A stretch of DNA of 13,889 nt from Bacteroidales bacterium (lineage in GTDB: Bacteria > Bacteroidota > Bacteroidia > Bacteroidales > UBA7960): contig PWHO01000308.1 of the NCBI GenBank assembly GCA_003555385.1, positions 1-13,889 of the forward strand, in the 5' to 3' direction. Positions within the stretch are counted from its first letter, which is position 1, and each line of letters opens with the position of its first letter. Below, one piece after another: positions 6,572-13,100 of this stretch. A model generated the notes under the pieces. That model was not told where the DNA came from. It did not search any database and saw only the letters and a list, made by a program, of their open reading frames with translations. The translations under genes and the position numbers were made by a program.

Positions 6572-7261
6572 CTAAAAATCATTTTCACCGCTATGATTCA
6601 CACGCGCCATGGGATGGATCAGGTACGGGAGGTTGTTTTCCAGGCAAAAACAACGAAATCGTTTCCTGATCTTTTCGCCTTTGCGAAATACCCTGCCGCT
6701 GCGAACCCGAAACAGGCTTCTTTCCGGGATCTCTTCAAGATAATGCCATTCCTGTCCATTGTCTGTCTTGTCAAACATACGCAGCACCATAGCAAGAGAC
6801 ATATCAGCAACGCCCGCCGCTTTCACCTTATACGAATAACTTACAAGCTGATCATGCAATACAGGGTGAAACATCTGCGCTTCTGTGCACTCCCTGATCA
6901 GACCTCCATATGTTGCTTTCCATTCTTTTCCGTGTGGCGACACCGAACGGCCATTAGATTGATAGACCATAAGATGTGACAATTCATGCAGAAAAACCAG
7001 GAGAAACTCATACTTATTCAGGTTGGCATTCACCGATATACGATGCATCCCGGAACCTCTGCGCGGCCGAAAATCGCCAAGCTTACTCACACGCTCCCTG
7101 CTTGCCTTTATTTGCACACTGTATTTTTCCAACAAAGAAGCTATGTAATCAACAGCTTCCATCGGAAAAAATTCCGCCAGGGTCTCAGTCACCGTTTTCC
7201 TCATGGGCAGGAGCTCTTGGTCACAAAACGGATTATTGTTCAGATGTGTGATGATTTGCAT
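6572..7261 (-). CDS. SprT-like zinc metalloprotease-domain protein
   Basis: A SprT/WSS1-related domain protein. The zinc motif is HELSH at 92-96, and the expected third ligand lies in SPHGKEWK (His110). The segment KLGDFRPRRGSGMHRISVNANLN (about 60-82) is typical of Bacteroidota SprT-like proteins. The C-terminal part (about 180-225) is basic and keeps only a Cys-Phe-Cys pair (RCFCLE), so the four-Cys zinc ribbon of classical SprT is not visible. The 229-aa version starts at ATG 7261. A second ATG at 7204 (MRKTVTETLAEFF, 210 aa) would begin nearer the conserved region and would leave a normal leader after the candidate -7 element at 7275-7282, so it may be the true start. It is the first gene of the minus-strand cluster. 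The substrate is unknown; DNA-protein crosslink repair is known only for eukaryotic relatives. Confidence 0.85.
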   Translation of the reverse strand: MQIITHLNNNPFCDQELLPMRKTVTETLAEFFPMEAVDYIASLLEKYSVQIKASRERVSKLGDFRPRRGSGMHRISVNANLNKYEFLLVFLHELSHLMVYQSNGRSVSPHGKEWKATYGGLIRECTEAQMFHPVLHDQLVSYSYKVKAAGVADMSLAMVLRMFDKTDNGQEWHYLEEIPERSLFRVRSGRVFRKGEKIRKRFRCFCLENNLPYLIHPMARVNHSGENDF

Positions 7262-7274
7262 TAATTTTGAACAT

Positions 7275-7282
7275 CAAAAATA
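7275..7282 (-). promoter_or_regulatory. candidate -7 promoter element for the sprT-like/manC/peptidase operon
   Basis: On the minus strand this reads TATTTTTG, matching the Bacteroidota -7 consensus TAnnTTTG. No convincing -33 TTTG lies 19-21 bp upstream. The predicted start of transcription would be only a few bases before ATG 7261, which fits better with the internal ATG at 7204. The background is AT-rich, so a chance match is possible. Confidence 0.35.
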
Positions 7283-7306
7283 GTAAAATAAAAAGGGCGG
7301 GGAGGT

Positions 7307-7335
7307 TTCCGGTACACTTTTTATCCGAACCGGAA
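7307..7335. repeat. interrupted inverted repeat in the divergent intergenic region
   Basis: TTCCGGT (7307-7313) and ACCGGAA (7329-7335) are perfect inverted copies separated by 15 bp, so the half-site centres are 22 bp apart, about two helical turns. The repeat lies between the divergent sprT-like gene and mlaE-like gene and may be a dimeric regulator site. Support is the symmetry only. Confidence 0.35.
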
Positions 7336-7374
7336 GGCAAATTATCCGTAATTTAGTCCGTCCAACTGAAAACC

Positions 7375-8115
7375 ATGCAGCTCTTCTACCACGTCGGGAG
7401 ATATTTTATGCTGACAGCCGCTGTACTGCAGCGGCCGGAGAAACTATCGATTTATCGGCGGCAGGTTTTGGTGGAGATGGATCATCTCGGGCTGAACAGC
7501 CTGGGGATTGTAGCCATCGTGTCGGTTTTTATGGGGGCGGTAGTTACCATACAAACTGCCTTTAATACCGATCACCCCTTGTTGCCGGCATATGCAATTG
7601 GTTTCGCTACACGGCAGGCAATCATTCTTGAGTTTTCACCCACCGTCATCAGCCTGATACTGGCCGGAAAGGTCGGCTCCCGCATTGCTTCCGAAATTGG
7701 CACAATGCGGGTCACCGAACAAATTGATGCACTGGAGATCATGGGAGTGAATGCGGCCAGTTACCTGATCCTTCCGAAAATCATTGCCTCTCTGGTCATT
7801 AACCCCATGTTGGTAATTATCAGCATGTTTTTGGGTATATACGGAGGATGGATGGCCGCAGCCGTTACCGATGTTGTACCGCTAAGCAACTTTGTTTATG
7901 GGATTATTTTTGAATTTTCGGGGTTTGATGTCTTTTACGCATTGATTAAAACCCTGGTGTTTGCATTCATTATTGCTTCGGTATCGGGATATTATGGTTT
8001 TTACACCCGGGGTGGAGCACTGGAAGTCGGGCATTCCAGTACAAAAGCCGTCGTATTCAGCAGCATCAATATTATCTTGTTTAATCTCATCCTGACCCAA
8101 ATCCTGCTGGTATGA
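7375..8115 (+). CDS. mlaE: MlaE-family (YrbE-like) lipid ABC transporter permease
   Basis: The inner-membrane permease of an MCE/Mla-type ABC transporter, which moves phospholipids or other hydrophobic molecules between inner and outer membrane. The 246-aa length is in the family range. Family marks include LVEMDHLGLNSLGIVAIVSVFMGAV near residues 32-56, FATRQAIILEFSPTVISLILAGKVGSRIASEIGTMRVTEQIDALEIMG in the middle (the elbow/coupling region, near 80-125), and SGYYGFYTRGGALEVGHSST near 205-224. Several hydrophobic helices cover most of the rest. The stop overlaps the next start as ATGA (8112-8115), which is typical of mlaE-mlaF coupling. There is no Shine-Dalgarno sequence at ATG 7375. No MlaD/MCE-domain gene follows here; in Bacteroidota the MCE partner is often encoded elsewhere (from general knowledge). 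Confidence 0.93.
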   Translation: MQLFYHVGRYFMLTAAVLQRPEKLSIYRRQVLVEMDHLGLNSLGIVAIVSVFMGAVVTIQTAFNTDHPLLPAYAIGFATRQAIILEFSPTVISLILAGKVGSRIASEIGTMRVTEQIDALEIMGVNAASYLILPKIIASLVINPMLVIISMFLGIYGGWMAAAVTDVVPLSNFVYGIIFEFSGFDVFYALIKTLVFAFIIASVSGYYGFYTRGGALEVGHSSTKAVVFSSINIILFNLILTQILLV

Positions 8116-8858
8116 TCAGAATAGCACATATTAATAAACAGTTCGGGGAGACTCAGGTGCTGAAGGATATTTCCCTGAGTTTCGAACAGGGAAAAACCAA
8201 CCTGATCATCGGGAAAAGCGGTTCAGGAAAAACCGTATTGATGAAGTGCCTGGTAGGATTACTGGAAGCAGACAGCGGAAGCATTTTTTACGACTCGCGT
8301 GATTTTCGCACGATGAATACCCGGGCCAGAAAGGCTCTGCGGAAAGAAATGGGGATGTTATTTCAGGGCAGTGCACTCTTTGATTCAATGACCGTAACCG
8401 ACAATGTAATCTTTCCCCTCGATATGTTCACCGATAAAAGCAGGGGAGAAAAAGTCAAACGGGCCGATTTTTGTTTAGATCGTGTAAATTTGCATAATGT
8501 CGGGCATTTATACCCGTCAGAGTTAAGCGGAGGGATGAAAAAGAGAGTGGCCATTGCCCGCGCCATCGCAATCGGGCCGAAATACCTGTTTTGTGATGAG
8601 CCAAACTCAGGACTTGATCCGCCAACGGCCATACTGATCGACAAACTGATCAGTGAGATTACCAAAGAACTGGATATCACCACTGTGGTGAACACACATG
8701 ACCTGAACAGTGTGATGGAGATTGGTGACAATGTGGCTTTTATACACCAGGGTAACCTTTGGTGGACAGGAAGTAACCGTGAGATTCTACACACCGACAA
8801 TCCGGAACTCAACAGTTTCGTATATGCCACTGAACTGATGAAGAGCCTCAGGCAATAA
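8112..8858 (+). CDS. mlaF: MlaF-family ABC transporter ATPase
   Basis: The ATP-hydrolysing subunit for the adjacent MlaE-like permease, on the cytoplasmic face. All ABC motifs are intact: Walker A GKSGSGKT (34-41), Q-loop Gln85 in MLFQGSALFDSMTV (this context is typical of MlaF/Ttg2A proteins), signature LSGGM (138-142), Walker B YLFCDE (158-163) with Glu163, D-loop SGLDP, and switch His196 in NTHD. The length of 248 aa is normal. The start overlaps the mlaE stop by 4 bp, giving coupled translation. It ends 15 bp before a MacB/FtsX-type permease gene. It could in principle also energise that permease, but the MlaF-like Q-loop region argues that MlaE is its partner. Confidence 0.94.
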   Translation: MIRIAHINKQFGETQVLKDISLSFEQGKTNLIIGKSGSGKTVLMKCLVGLLEADSGSIFYDSRDFRTMNTRARKALRKEMGMLFQGSALFDSMTVTDNVIFPLDMFTDKSRGEKVKRADFCLDRVNLHNVGHLYPSELSGGMKKRVAIARAIAIGPKYLFCDEPNSGLDPPTAILIDKLISEITKELDITTVVNTHDLNSVMEIGDNVAFIHQGNLWWTGSNREILHTDNPELNSFVYATELMKSLRQ

Positions 8859-8873
8859 TGGAGAATATGCAAA

Positions 8874-10124
8874 ATGATATTATTCGTTAAACTCATAAAA
8901 GAAAGTGCATTGTTCGCACTTGGGTCTATTGTGTCCAACAAGCTGCGCACAGTGCTCACGCTATTGGGAATCACCATCGGGATTTTTGCCATCATCTCTG
9001 TTTTTTCCGTGGTTGACTCACTGGAAAGGCAAATACGTTCCAGCATTGCTGCCCTGGGCGACAACGTAGTGTATATTCAGAAATGGCCCTGGAACTTCGA
9101 CCCCAATTTCCAATGGTGGGATTATGCGGGACGGCCTGTACCGGAAGTCAACGAACTGGAAGAGATCCAGCGCCGTGCGACCACGGTCGAAGCTGCAGCA
9201 TTTCTGGCTTCCACAAGCAGAAGGGTAGAATATCTTAATATTTCAGTAAATAATGTAAGCGTAATCGGGGTAACACCCGATTATGACCAGGTACGCAACT
9301 TTGAACTTCAGGAAGGGCGGTTTTTCACCCCTGCCGAGGGAATGGGGGGAAGAAATGTAGCAGTGATCGGCAGCGATCTCGCCGAGAATCTTTTCTCTGC
9401 CACAGACCCCGTCGGACGTACCATCAAGGTATTCGGACACAACACCGTGGTTATCGGTGTTTTTGAAAAGGAAGGACTGGGAGGATTCGGCGACAGCCAC
9501 GACGATGCCCTGGTCATCCCGGCCCAATACCTGGCCCAGTTCATCAACATCAACCAGGAACGGTTCGGTCCTTTTATCATGGCAAAAGCACACCCGGGAA
9601 TTACCAACGCCGAACTGATCGATGACCTGACAGCGGTTATGCGTTCCATAAGAAGACTGCCACCAGGTGCATCCAGTAATTTCTCCCTGAATGAAACGAG
9701 TTTACTTTCAGAGGGATTTGACGACCTGTTTGCCATCATTAAAATGGCGGGATGGATCATCGGCGGATTCTCTATTTTAGTGGGGGGATTTGGCATTGCC
9801 AATATCATGTTTGTATCTGTTCGTGAAAGAACCAGTATAATTGGTATCCAGAAAGCCCTGGGGGCAAAAAACTATTTTATCCTCTGGCAGTTTTTATTTG
9901 AAGCTGTTTTACTGAGCCTGATCGGGGGCGCCGTGGGAATTGCCCTTGTTTTTTCCGGAACCGCCATCATTGCCTATATCTTTGAATTTGATTTTCTGCT
10001 CAGCGTTTCCAACATTTTGCTGGGTTTGAATGTTTCTGCTATTATAGGATTGGTGTCCGGGTTTGTACCTGCCTGGGGAGCCGCCAGGCTGGATCCCGTT
10101 GAAGCAATACGCAGCACCGGATAA
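8874..10124 (+). CDS. MacB/FtsX-type ABC transporter permease
   Basis: A type VII (MacB/LolC/FtsX-like) ABC permease, a class that acts by mechanotransmission on periplasmic substrates such as peptides, lipoproteins or drugs. The topology fits: one N-terminal helix at about 26-48 after SNKLRT, a large periplasmic domain (about 50-290), then three helices at about 293-317, 336-362 and 380-402. The family landmarks are VRERTSIIGIQKALGAK (about 315-332) and the C-terminal PAWGAARLDPVEAIRSTG. At 416 aa it has the usual length of a stand-alone permease; it has no fused ATPase domain, unlike MacB. ATG 8874 is chosen because the upstream ATG in GAGAATATG is out of frame and quickly stopped. It lies 15 bp after mlaF. 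No LolD/MacB-like ATPase or MacA-like adaptor is visible, so its ATPase is either encoded elsewhere or is the MlaF-like protein. Confidence 0.9.
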   Translation: MILFVKLIKESALFALGSIVSNKLRTVLTLLGITIGIFAIISVFSVVDSLERQIRSSIAALGDNVVYIQKWPWNFDPNFQWWDYAGRPVPEVNELEEIQRRATTVEAAAFLASTSRRVEYLNISVNNVSVIGVTPDYDQVRNFELQEGRFFTPAEGMGGRNVAVIGSDLAENLFSATDPVGRTIKVFGHNTVVIGVFEKEGLGGFGDSHDDALVIPAQYLAQFININQERFGPFIMAKAHPGITNAELIDDLTAVMRSIRRLPPGASSNFSLNETSLLSEGFDDLFAIIKMAGWIIGGFSILVGGFGIANIMFVSVRERTSIIGIQKALGAKNYFILWQFLFEAVLLSLIGGAVGIALVFSGTAIIAYIFEFDFLLSVSNILLGLNVSAIIGLVSGFVPAWGAARLDPVEAIRSTG

Positions 10125-10172
10125 TCACCTTATTAACAAACCAACCCTGAAAGGGAAAAACACTAACAGAAA

Positions 10173-11696
10173 ATGAATCACAAAAAAACACTACTCGTAA
10201 TCCTTGATGGATGGGGAAAAGGAACTGGAGACAAGGCAGATCTCATCCACCACGCCAATGTACCTTTCACACAATCGCTATATAAGTCGGTGCCGCACAC
10301 TTTAATAAAAACCTCAGGAGAAGATGTGGGGCTGCCGGAAGGGCAGATGGGAAACTCTGAAGTCGGCCACCTCAATATGGGTGCCGGAAGGATTGTATAC
10401 CAGGACCTGGTAAAGATCAGCCAGGCTGTAAAGGACGGCTCATTCAAGGAGAATAAAGTACTAAGGGAAGCATTTGATTATGCAAAAAAAGAAGGGAAGA
10501 AAGTTCACCTTTTCGGCCTGGTCTCCGACGGAGGGGTCCATTCTGCCATGGATCACCTGTTCGGGCTATGCGATATGGCAAAAGCAATGGACTTTGATCA
10601 GCTTTTTGTCCATGCCTTCACTGACGGCAGAGATACAGACCCCTACAGCGGGAAAGGATACATTAAAGAGCTGGAAGCCAAAATGCAGCAATCGGAAGGG
10701 AAGATTGCCACTGTTTGCGGCCGGTACTACGCCATGGACCGTGACAAAAGATGGGAGCGCATCAAAATAGCTTATGACATGCTGCTTGAAGGACAGGGTG
10801 AAAAGTTTTCAACTGCAGAGGAAGCCATCCAGTCATCCTATGATGAAAAAGTTACCGATGAATTCATCAAACCCAAAGTAATCACAGATAAGGAAGGCAA
10901 CCCGCTTGCCAGGGTAGAGGAAAATGATGTGGTGATCTGTTTCAATTTCAGAACCGACCGCCTGCGCGAAATCACCACCGTGCTCACCCAGAAAGACATG
11001 CCGGATCATGACATGAAAACACTGCCCCTGCAATATGTGACAATGACAGAGTATGACAAGTCATTCAAGAAGGTAAAGGTCGCTTTTGAAAAAGAGGATC
11101 TGCAAAACACCCTTGGAGAAATCCTTGCCCGGGCTGGCAAAACGCAATTGCGTATTGCCGAAACGGAGAAGTACCCCCATGTTACCTTTTTCTTCAGCGG
11201 AGGAAGGGAAGATGCCTTCGAGGGGGAAGAAAGAGTTATGATCCCCTCCCCCAAAGTCGCAACCTATGACCTGCAACCGGCCATGAGTGCTCCGGAAGTA
11301 AAGGATGCCGTGGTCAAAGAAATTGAGAGCGGGAAACACGACTTTATCTGCCTGAACTTTGCCAATCCGGACATGGTCGGGCATACCGGAGTTGTTGACG
11401 CCATATATAAAGCACTTGAAACGGTCGACAGTTGTTTGCAGGAAGTGGTAGAAGCCGGGCTGACAAATAATTACAGCATGCTCATTACGGCCGACCATGG
11501 CAATGCAGATTATGTCGCCAACCAAGACGGGTCACCAAACACTGCACACACCACCAACCCGGTACCGTGCTGGCTGATTGACAATGATTTTAAAGAAATA
11601 CAGGCAGGACGGCTGGCCGACCTGGCCCCCACCATCCTGCACATTATGGGACTGGATATCCCGGAGGAGATGGAAGGAAGAATTCTGGTTAAATAA
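10173..11696 (+). CDS. gpmI: 2,3-bisphosphoglycerate-independent phosphoglycerate mutase
   Basis: Interconverts 3- and 2-phosphoglycerate in glycolysis and gluconeogenesis; a cytosolic Mn-dependent enzyme of the alkaline phosphatase superfamily. The length of 507 aa is normal. Visible active-site features are LDGWG (Asp12), the phosphoserine motif GQMGNSEVGH (Ser62), VHAFTDGRDTDP (about 147-158), CFNFRTDRLREIT, FANPDMVGHTG, TADHGNAD (Asp441, His442), and TAHTTNPVP (His459). All expected metal-binding motifs are present, so the enzyme should be active. It starts 48 bp after the permease gene with an A-rich leader and no Shine-Dalgarno sequence. The last codons and stop are followed by an exact second copy of the final 20 bases (see repeat). 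No clear terminator separates it from the convergent lacI-type gene 39 bp away. Confidence 0.97.
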   Translation: MNHKKTLLVILDGWGKGTGDKADLIHHANVPFTQSLYKSVPHTLIKTSGEDVGLPEGQMGNSEVGHLNMGAGRIVYQDLVKISQAVKDGSFKENKVLREAFDYAKKEGKKVHLFGLVSDGGVHSAMDHLFGLCDMAKAMDFDQLFVHAFTDGRDTDPYSGKGYIKELEAKMQQSEGKIATVCGRYYAMDRDKRWERIKIAYDMLLEGQGEKFSTAEEAIQSSYDEKVTDEFIKPKVITDKEGNPLARVEENDVVICFNFRTDRLREITTVLTQKDMPDHDMKTLPLQYVTMTEYDKSFKKVKVAFEKEDLQNTLGEILARAGKTQLRIAETEKYPHVTFFFSGGREDAFEGEERVMIPSPKVATYDLQPAMSAPEVKDAVVKEIESGKHDFICLNFANPDMVGHTGVVDAIYKALETVDSCLQEVVEAGLTNNYSMLITADHGNADYVANQDGSPNTAHTTNPVPCWLIDNDFKEIQAGRLADLAPTILHIMGLDIPEEMEGRILVK

Positions 11697-11716
11697 GAAG
11701 AATTCTGGTTAAATAA
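11677..11716 (+). repeat. exact 20-bp tandem duplication spanning the gpmI stop codon
   Basis: The 20 bases at 11677-11696, which include the last codons and the TAA of gpmI, are repeated exactly at 11697-11716. The first copy is coding; the second is just after the stop, so the protein is unaffected. It looks like a slippage-type duplication. Confidence 0.9.
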
Positions 11717-11735
11717 CCTTAGGAAAGACTTGCAG

Positions 11736-12743
11736 TTACCCTGAATCCCTGATTTTTAAAGCTGCTGAAAATGTTTTTGTTTTGAAGCCCCCGCTGTCTG
11801 CTGATCGCAAACGCTCGATCAGCAGGCGTGCCGCTTCATATCCCATTTCATACCCCTTTTGTTCGACGGTGGTCAGAGACGGAGAAACCATTGTGGCGAT
11901 CGGGTCATCCCCGAATCCGCCCACGGCAATATCATCCGGCACCTCCAAACCGTTTTCGCGTAACACCTGCATGGCGGCCACTGCTGTGAAGTCGTTAACA
12001 GCAAACAGGCCGTCCGAAGACTTTGCAGCATGAAGAATCTCCTTTTTGCGCGCAATGACTTTCTCTGGGGTATCACAATGAATGACCAGCTTCTCATCCA
12101 CCGGAATACCTGCGTTTTGAAGTGCCCGGCAATAACCGGCATATCTTTCCCTTCCTACAGTAAGATGCTGAGAAGCGGACAGATGGATTATCCGCCGGCG
12201 CCCGCGACTCAACAGGTGCGACACCAGCATGCGTGCTCCTTCATAATCATCGGTAACCACCCTGTCGGTAGGGATTTCCGAACACACCCTGTCTAAAAAT
12301 ACAATTGGAACCCCGCTATCCGAAACCCGCTGAAAATGATTGGCATCCAGGGTGCTCTTACTGATTGACACCAGCAACCCATCCACACGATGATCCATCA
12401 GGGCTTGCAGGTTGATTACCTCTCGCAGATAATCTTCATTTGATTGACAAATCATTACCCGGTAACCATTGCCATAAGCAATATCCTCAACCCCACTGAT
12501 GATGGATGAGAAAAAATGATGAACGATCTCCGGAATAATGATACCCAGCGTATTGGATTGCTGCTTCTTCAACCCCAATGCCAGGACGTTGGGGCGATAA
12601 TGCACCTTTTCAGCATACTCCTGCACACGTTGTCGTGTGGCCAGGCTGATATCGGGGTGATTTTTCAGGGCACGTGAAACCGTAGAAACCGCAACATCCA
12701 ACGCTTTGGCAATATCTGATATGGAAACCGGTCCGGATTTCAT
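11736..12743 (-). CDS. LacI-family transcriptional regulator
   Basis: A sugar-responsive DNA-binding regulator. The N-terminal helix-turn-helix is complete (SISDIAKALDVAVSTVSRALKNH at about 7-29), followed by SLATRQRVQEYAEKVHYRPNVLALGL with the hinge helix, then a periplasmic-binding-protein-like effector domain (about 60-335; NTLGIIIPEIVHHFFSSIISG, DGLLVSIS, VFLDRV, VTDDYEGARMLVSHLL, GLFAVNDFTAVAAM, VAVGGFGDDPIATMVSPSLTTV). The 335-aa length is standard. An in-frame TTG at 12749 would add two residues, but the ATG at 12743 fits the family start. The gene is divergent from a SusC-type receptor, with a 14-bp CpG-centred palindrome between them, so it likely controls that locus and perhaps itself. 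The effector sugar cannot be read from the sequence. Confidence 0.95.
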   Translation of the reverse strand: MKSGPVSISDIAKALDVAVSTVSRALKNHPDISLATRQRVQEYAEKVHYRPNVLALGLKKQQSNTLGIIIPEIVHHFFSSIISGVEDIAYGNGYRVMICQSNEDYLREVINLQALMDHRVDGLLVSISKSTLDANHFQRVSDSGVPIVFLDRVCSEIPTDRVVTDDYEGARMLVSHLLSRGRRRIIHLSASQHLTVGRERYAGYCRALQNAGIPVDEKLVIHCDTPEKVIARKKEILHAAKSSDGLFAVNDFTAVAAMQVLRENGLEVPDDIAVGGFGDDPIATMVSPSLTTVEQKGYEMGYEAARLLIERLRSADSGGFKTKTFSAALKIRDSG

Positions 12744-12813
12744 GGACAATATAGTTAAAACAATAAATGATGACGCTCGTTCTCAGCAATACCTGAAACC
12801 ATCGCGACCAATT

Positions 12814-12821
12814 CAAAAATA
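12814..12821 (-). promoter_or_regulatory. candidate -7 promoter element for the LacI-family gene
   Basis: The minus strand reads TATTTTTG, matching TAnnTTTG, about 70 bp upstream of ATG 12743. No clear -33 TTTG lies at 19-21 bp further upstream, so the call is weak. Confidence 0.35.
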
Positions 12822-12968
12822 AAAGTAGTCAAAATACCCGCATCTTTTTTAAGAAAGCCCTTATTTTGATTAAACCATTTAGCATATAAGTTGTTTTACC
12901 TTATTAAATGACGGTAAATAAAATGAATTAAGCCTGATTTTTTGAAAAAAAAGCGATGCAAACCTTTC

Positions 12969-12982
12969 CGCAAACGTTTGCG
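12969..12982. promoter_or_regulatory. LacI-family operator candidate (perfect 14-bp palindrome)
   Basis: CGCAAACGTTTGCG is perfectly self-complementary with a central CpG, the hallmark of LacI/PurR/CcpA-family operators; it equals the core of the E. coli PurR consensus ACGCAAACGTTTGCGT. An extra GCAAAC half-site lies 12 bp upstream at 12958-12963. It is 118 bp before the susC ATG and 225 bp before the regulator ATG. The binding protein is most likely the adjacent LacI-family product (inference). Confidence 0.8.
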
Positions 12983-13045
12983 ATCATCTGTCCGGAAAAA
13001 ACTGATACTCAGCGTTAAAAACACACAAAAGTTCCCATTTTTTAT

Positions 13046-13053
13046 TAACTTTG
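13046..13053 (+). promoter_or_regulatory. candidate -7 promoter element for the susC-type gene
   Basis: TAACTTTG matches the Bacteroidota -7 consensus TAnnTTTG exactly, 47 bp before ATG 13101, giving a reasonable short leader. A -33 TTTG is not visible at the usual distance, which could mean an activator-dependent promoter. The operator palindrome lies about 63 bp upstream of this element. Confidence 0.55.
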
Positions 13054-13100
13054 CCTTAACACATAATTATAACAAGTCTAAATTTTAATACATGTGAAAT

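Larger units (their letters stand above)
12744..13100. promoter_or_regulatory. divergent regulatory region between the LacI-type gene and susC
   Basis: A 357-bp AT-rich stretch without a supportable gene. It contains the palindromic candidate operator (12969-12982), a candidate -7 element for each direction, and an A/T-tract (T6-G-A8 at 12938-12952) just before the operator. No tRNA, riboswitch or small ORF with coding character was recognised. Confidence 0.75.

Noticed and set aside
8363..9064. 233-codon open frame on the minus strand
   Set aside because: It is antisense to the 3' half of mlaF and the start of the MacB-like permease gene, both with clear family motifs. Its Ser/Ile-rich translation is a shadow.
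11697..11735. possible terminator between gpmI and the LacI-type gene
   Set aside because: Only a 5-bp GGTTA/TAACC symmetry with a 2-nt loop and no T run was found; that is too weak to call a terminator.
12744..12749. TTG start giving a two-residue longer LacI-type protein (and the same pattern at 6544-6549 for manC)
   Set aside because: In both cases an ATG lies two codons downstream with the usual family spacing to the first motif; TTG starts are less likely.
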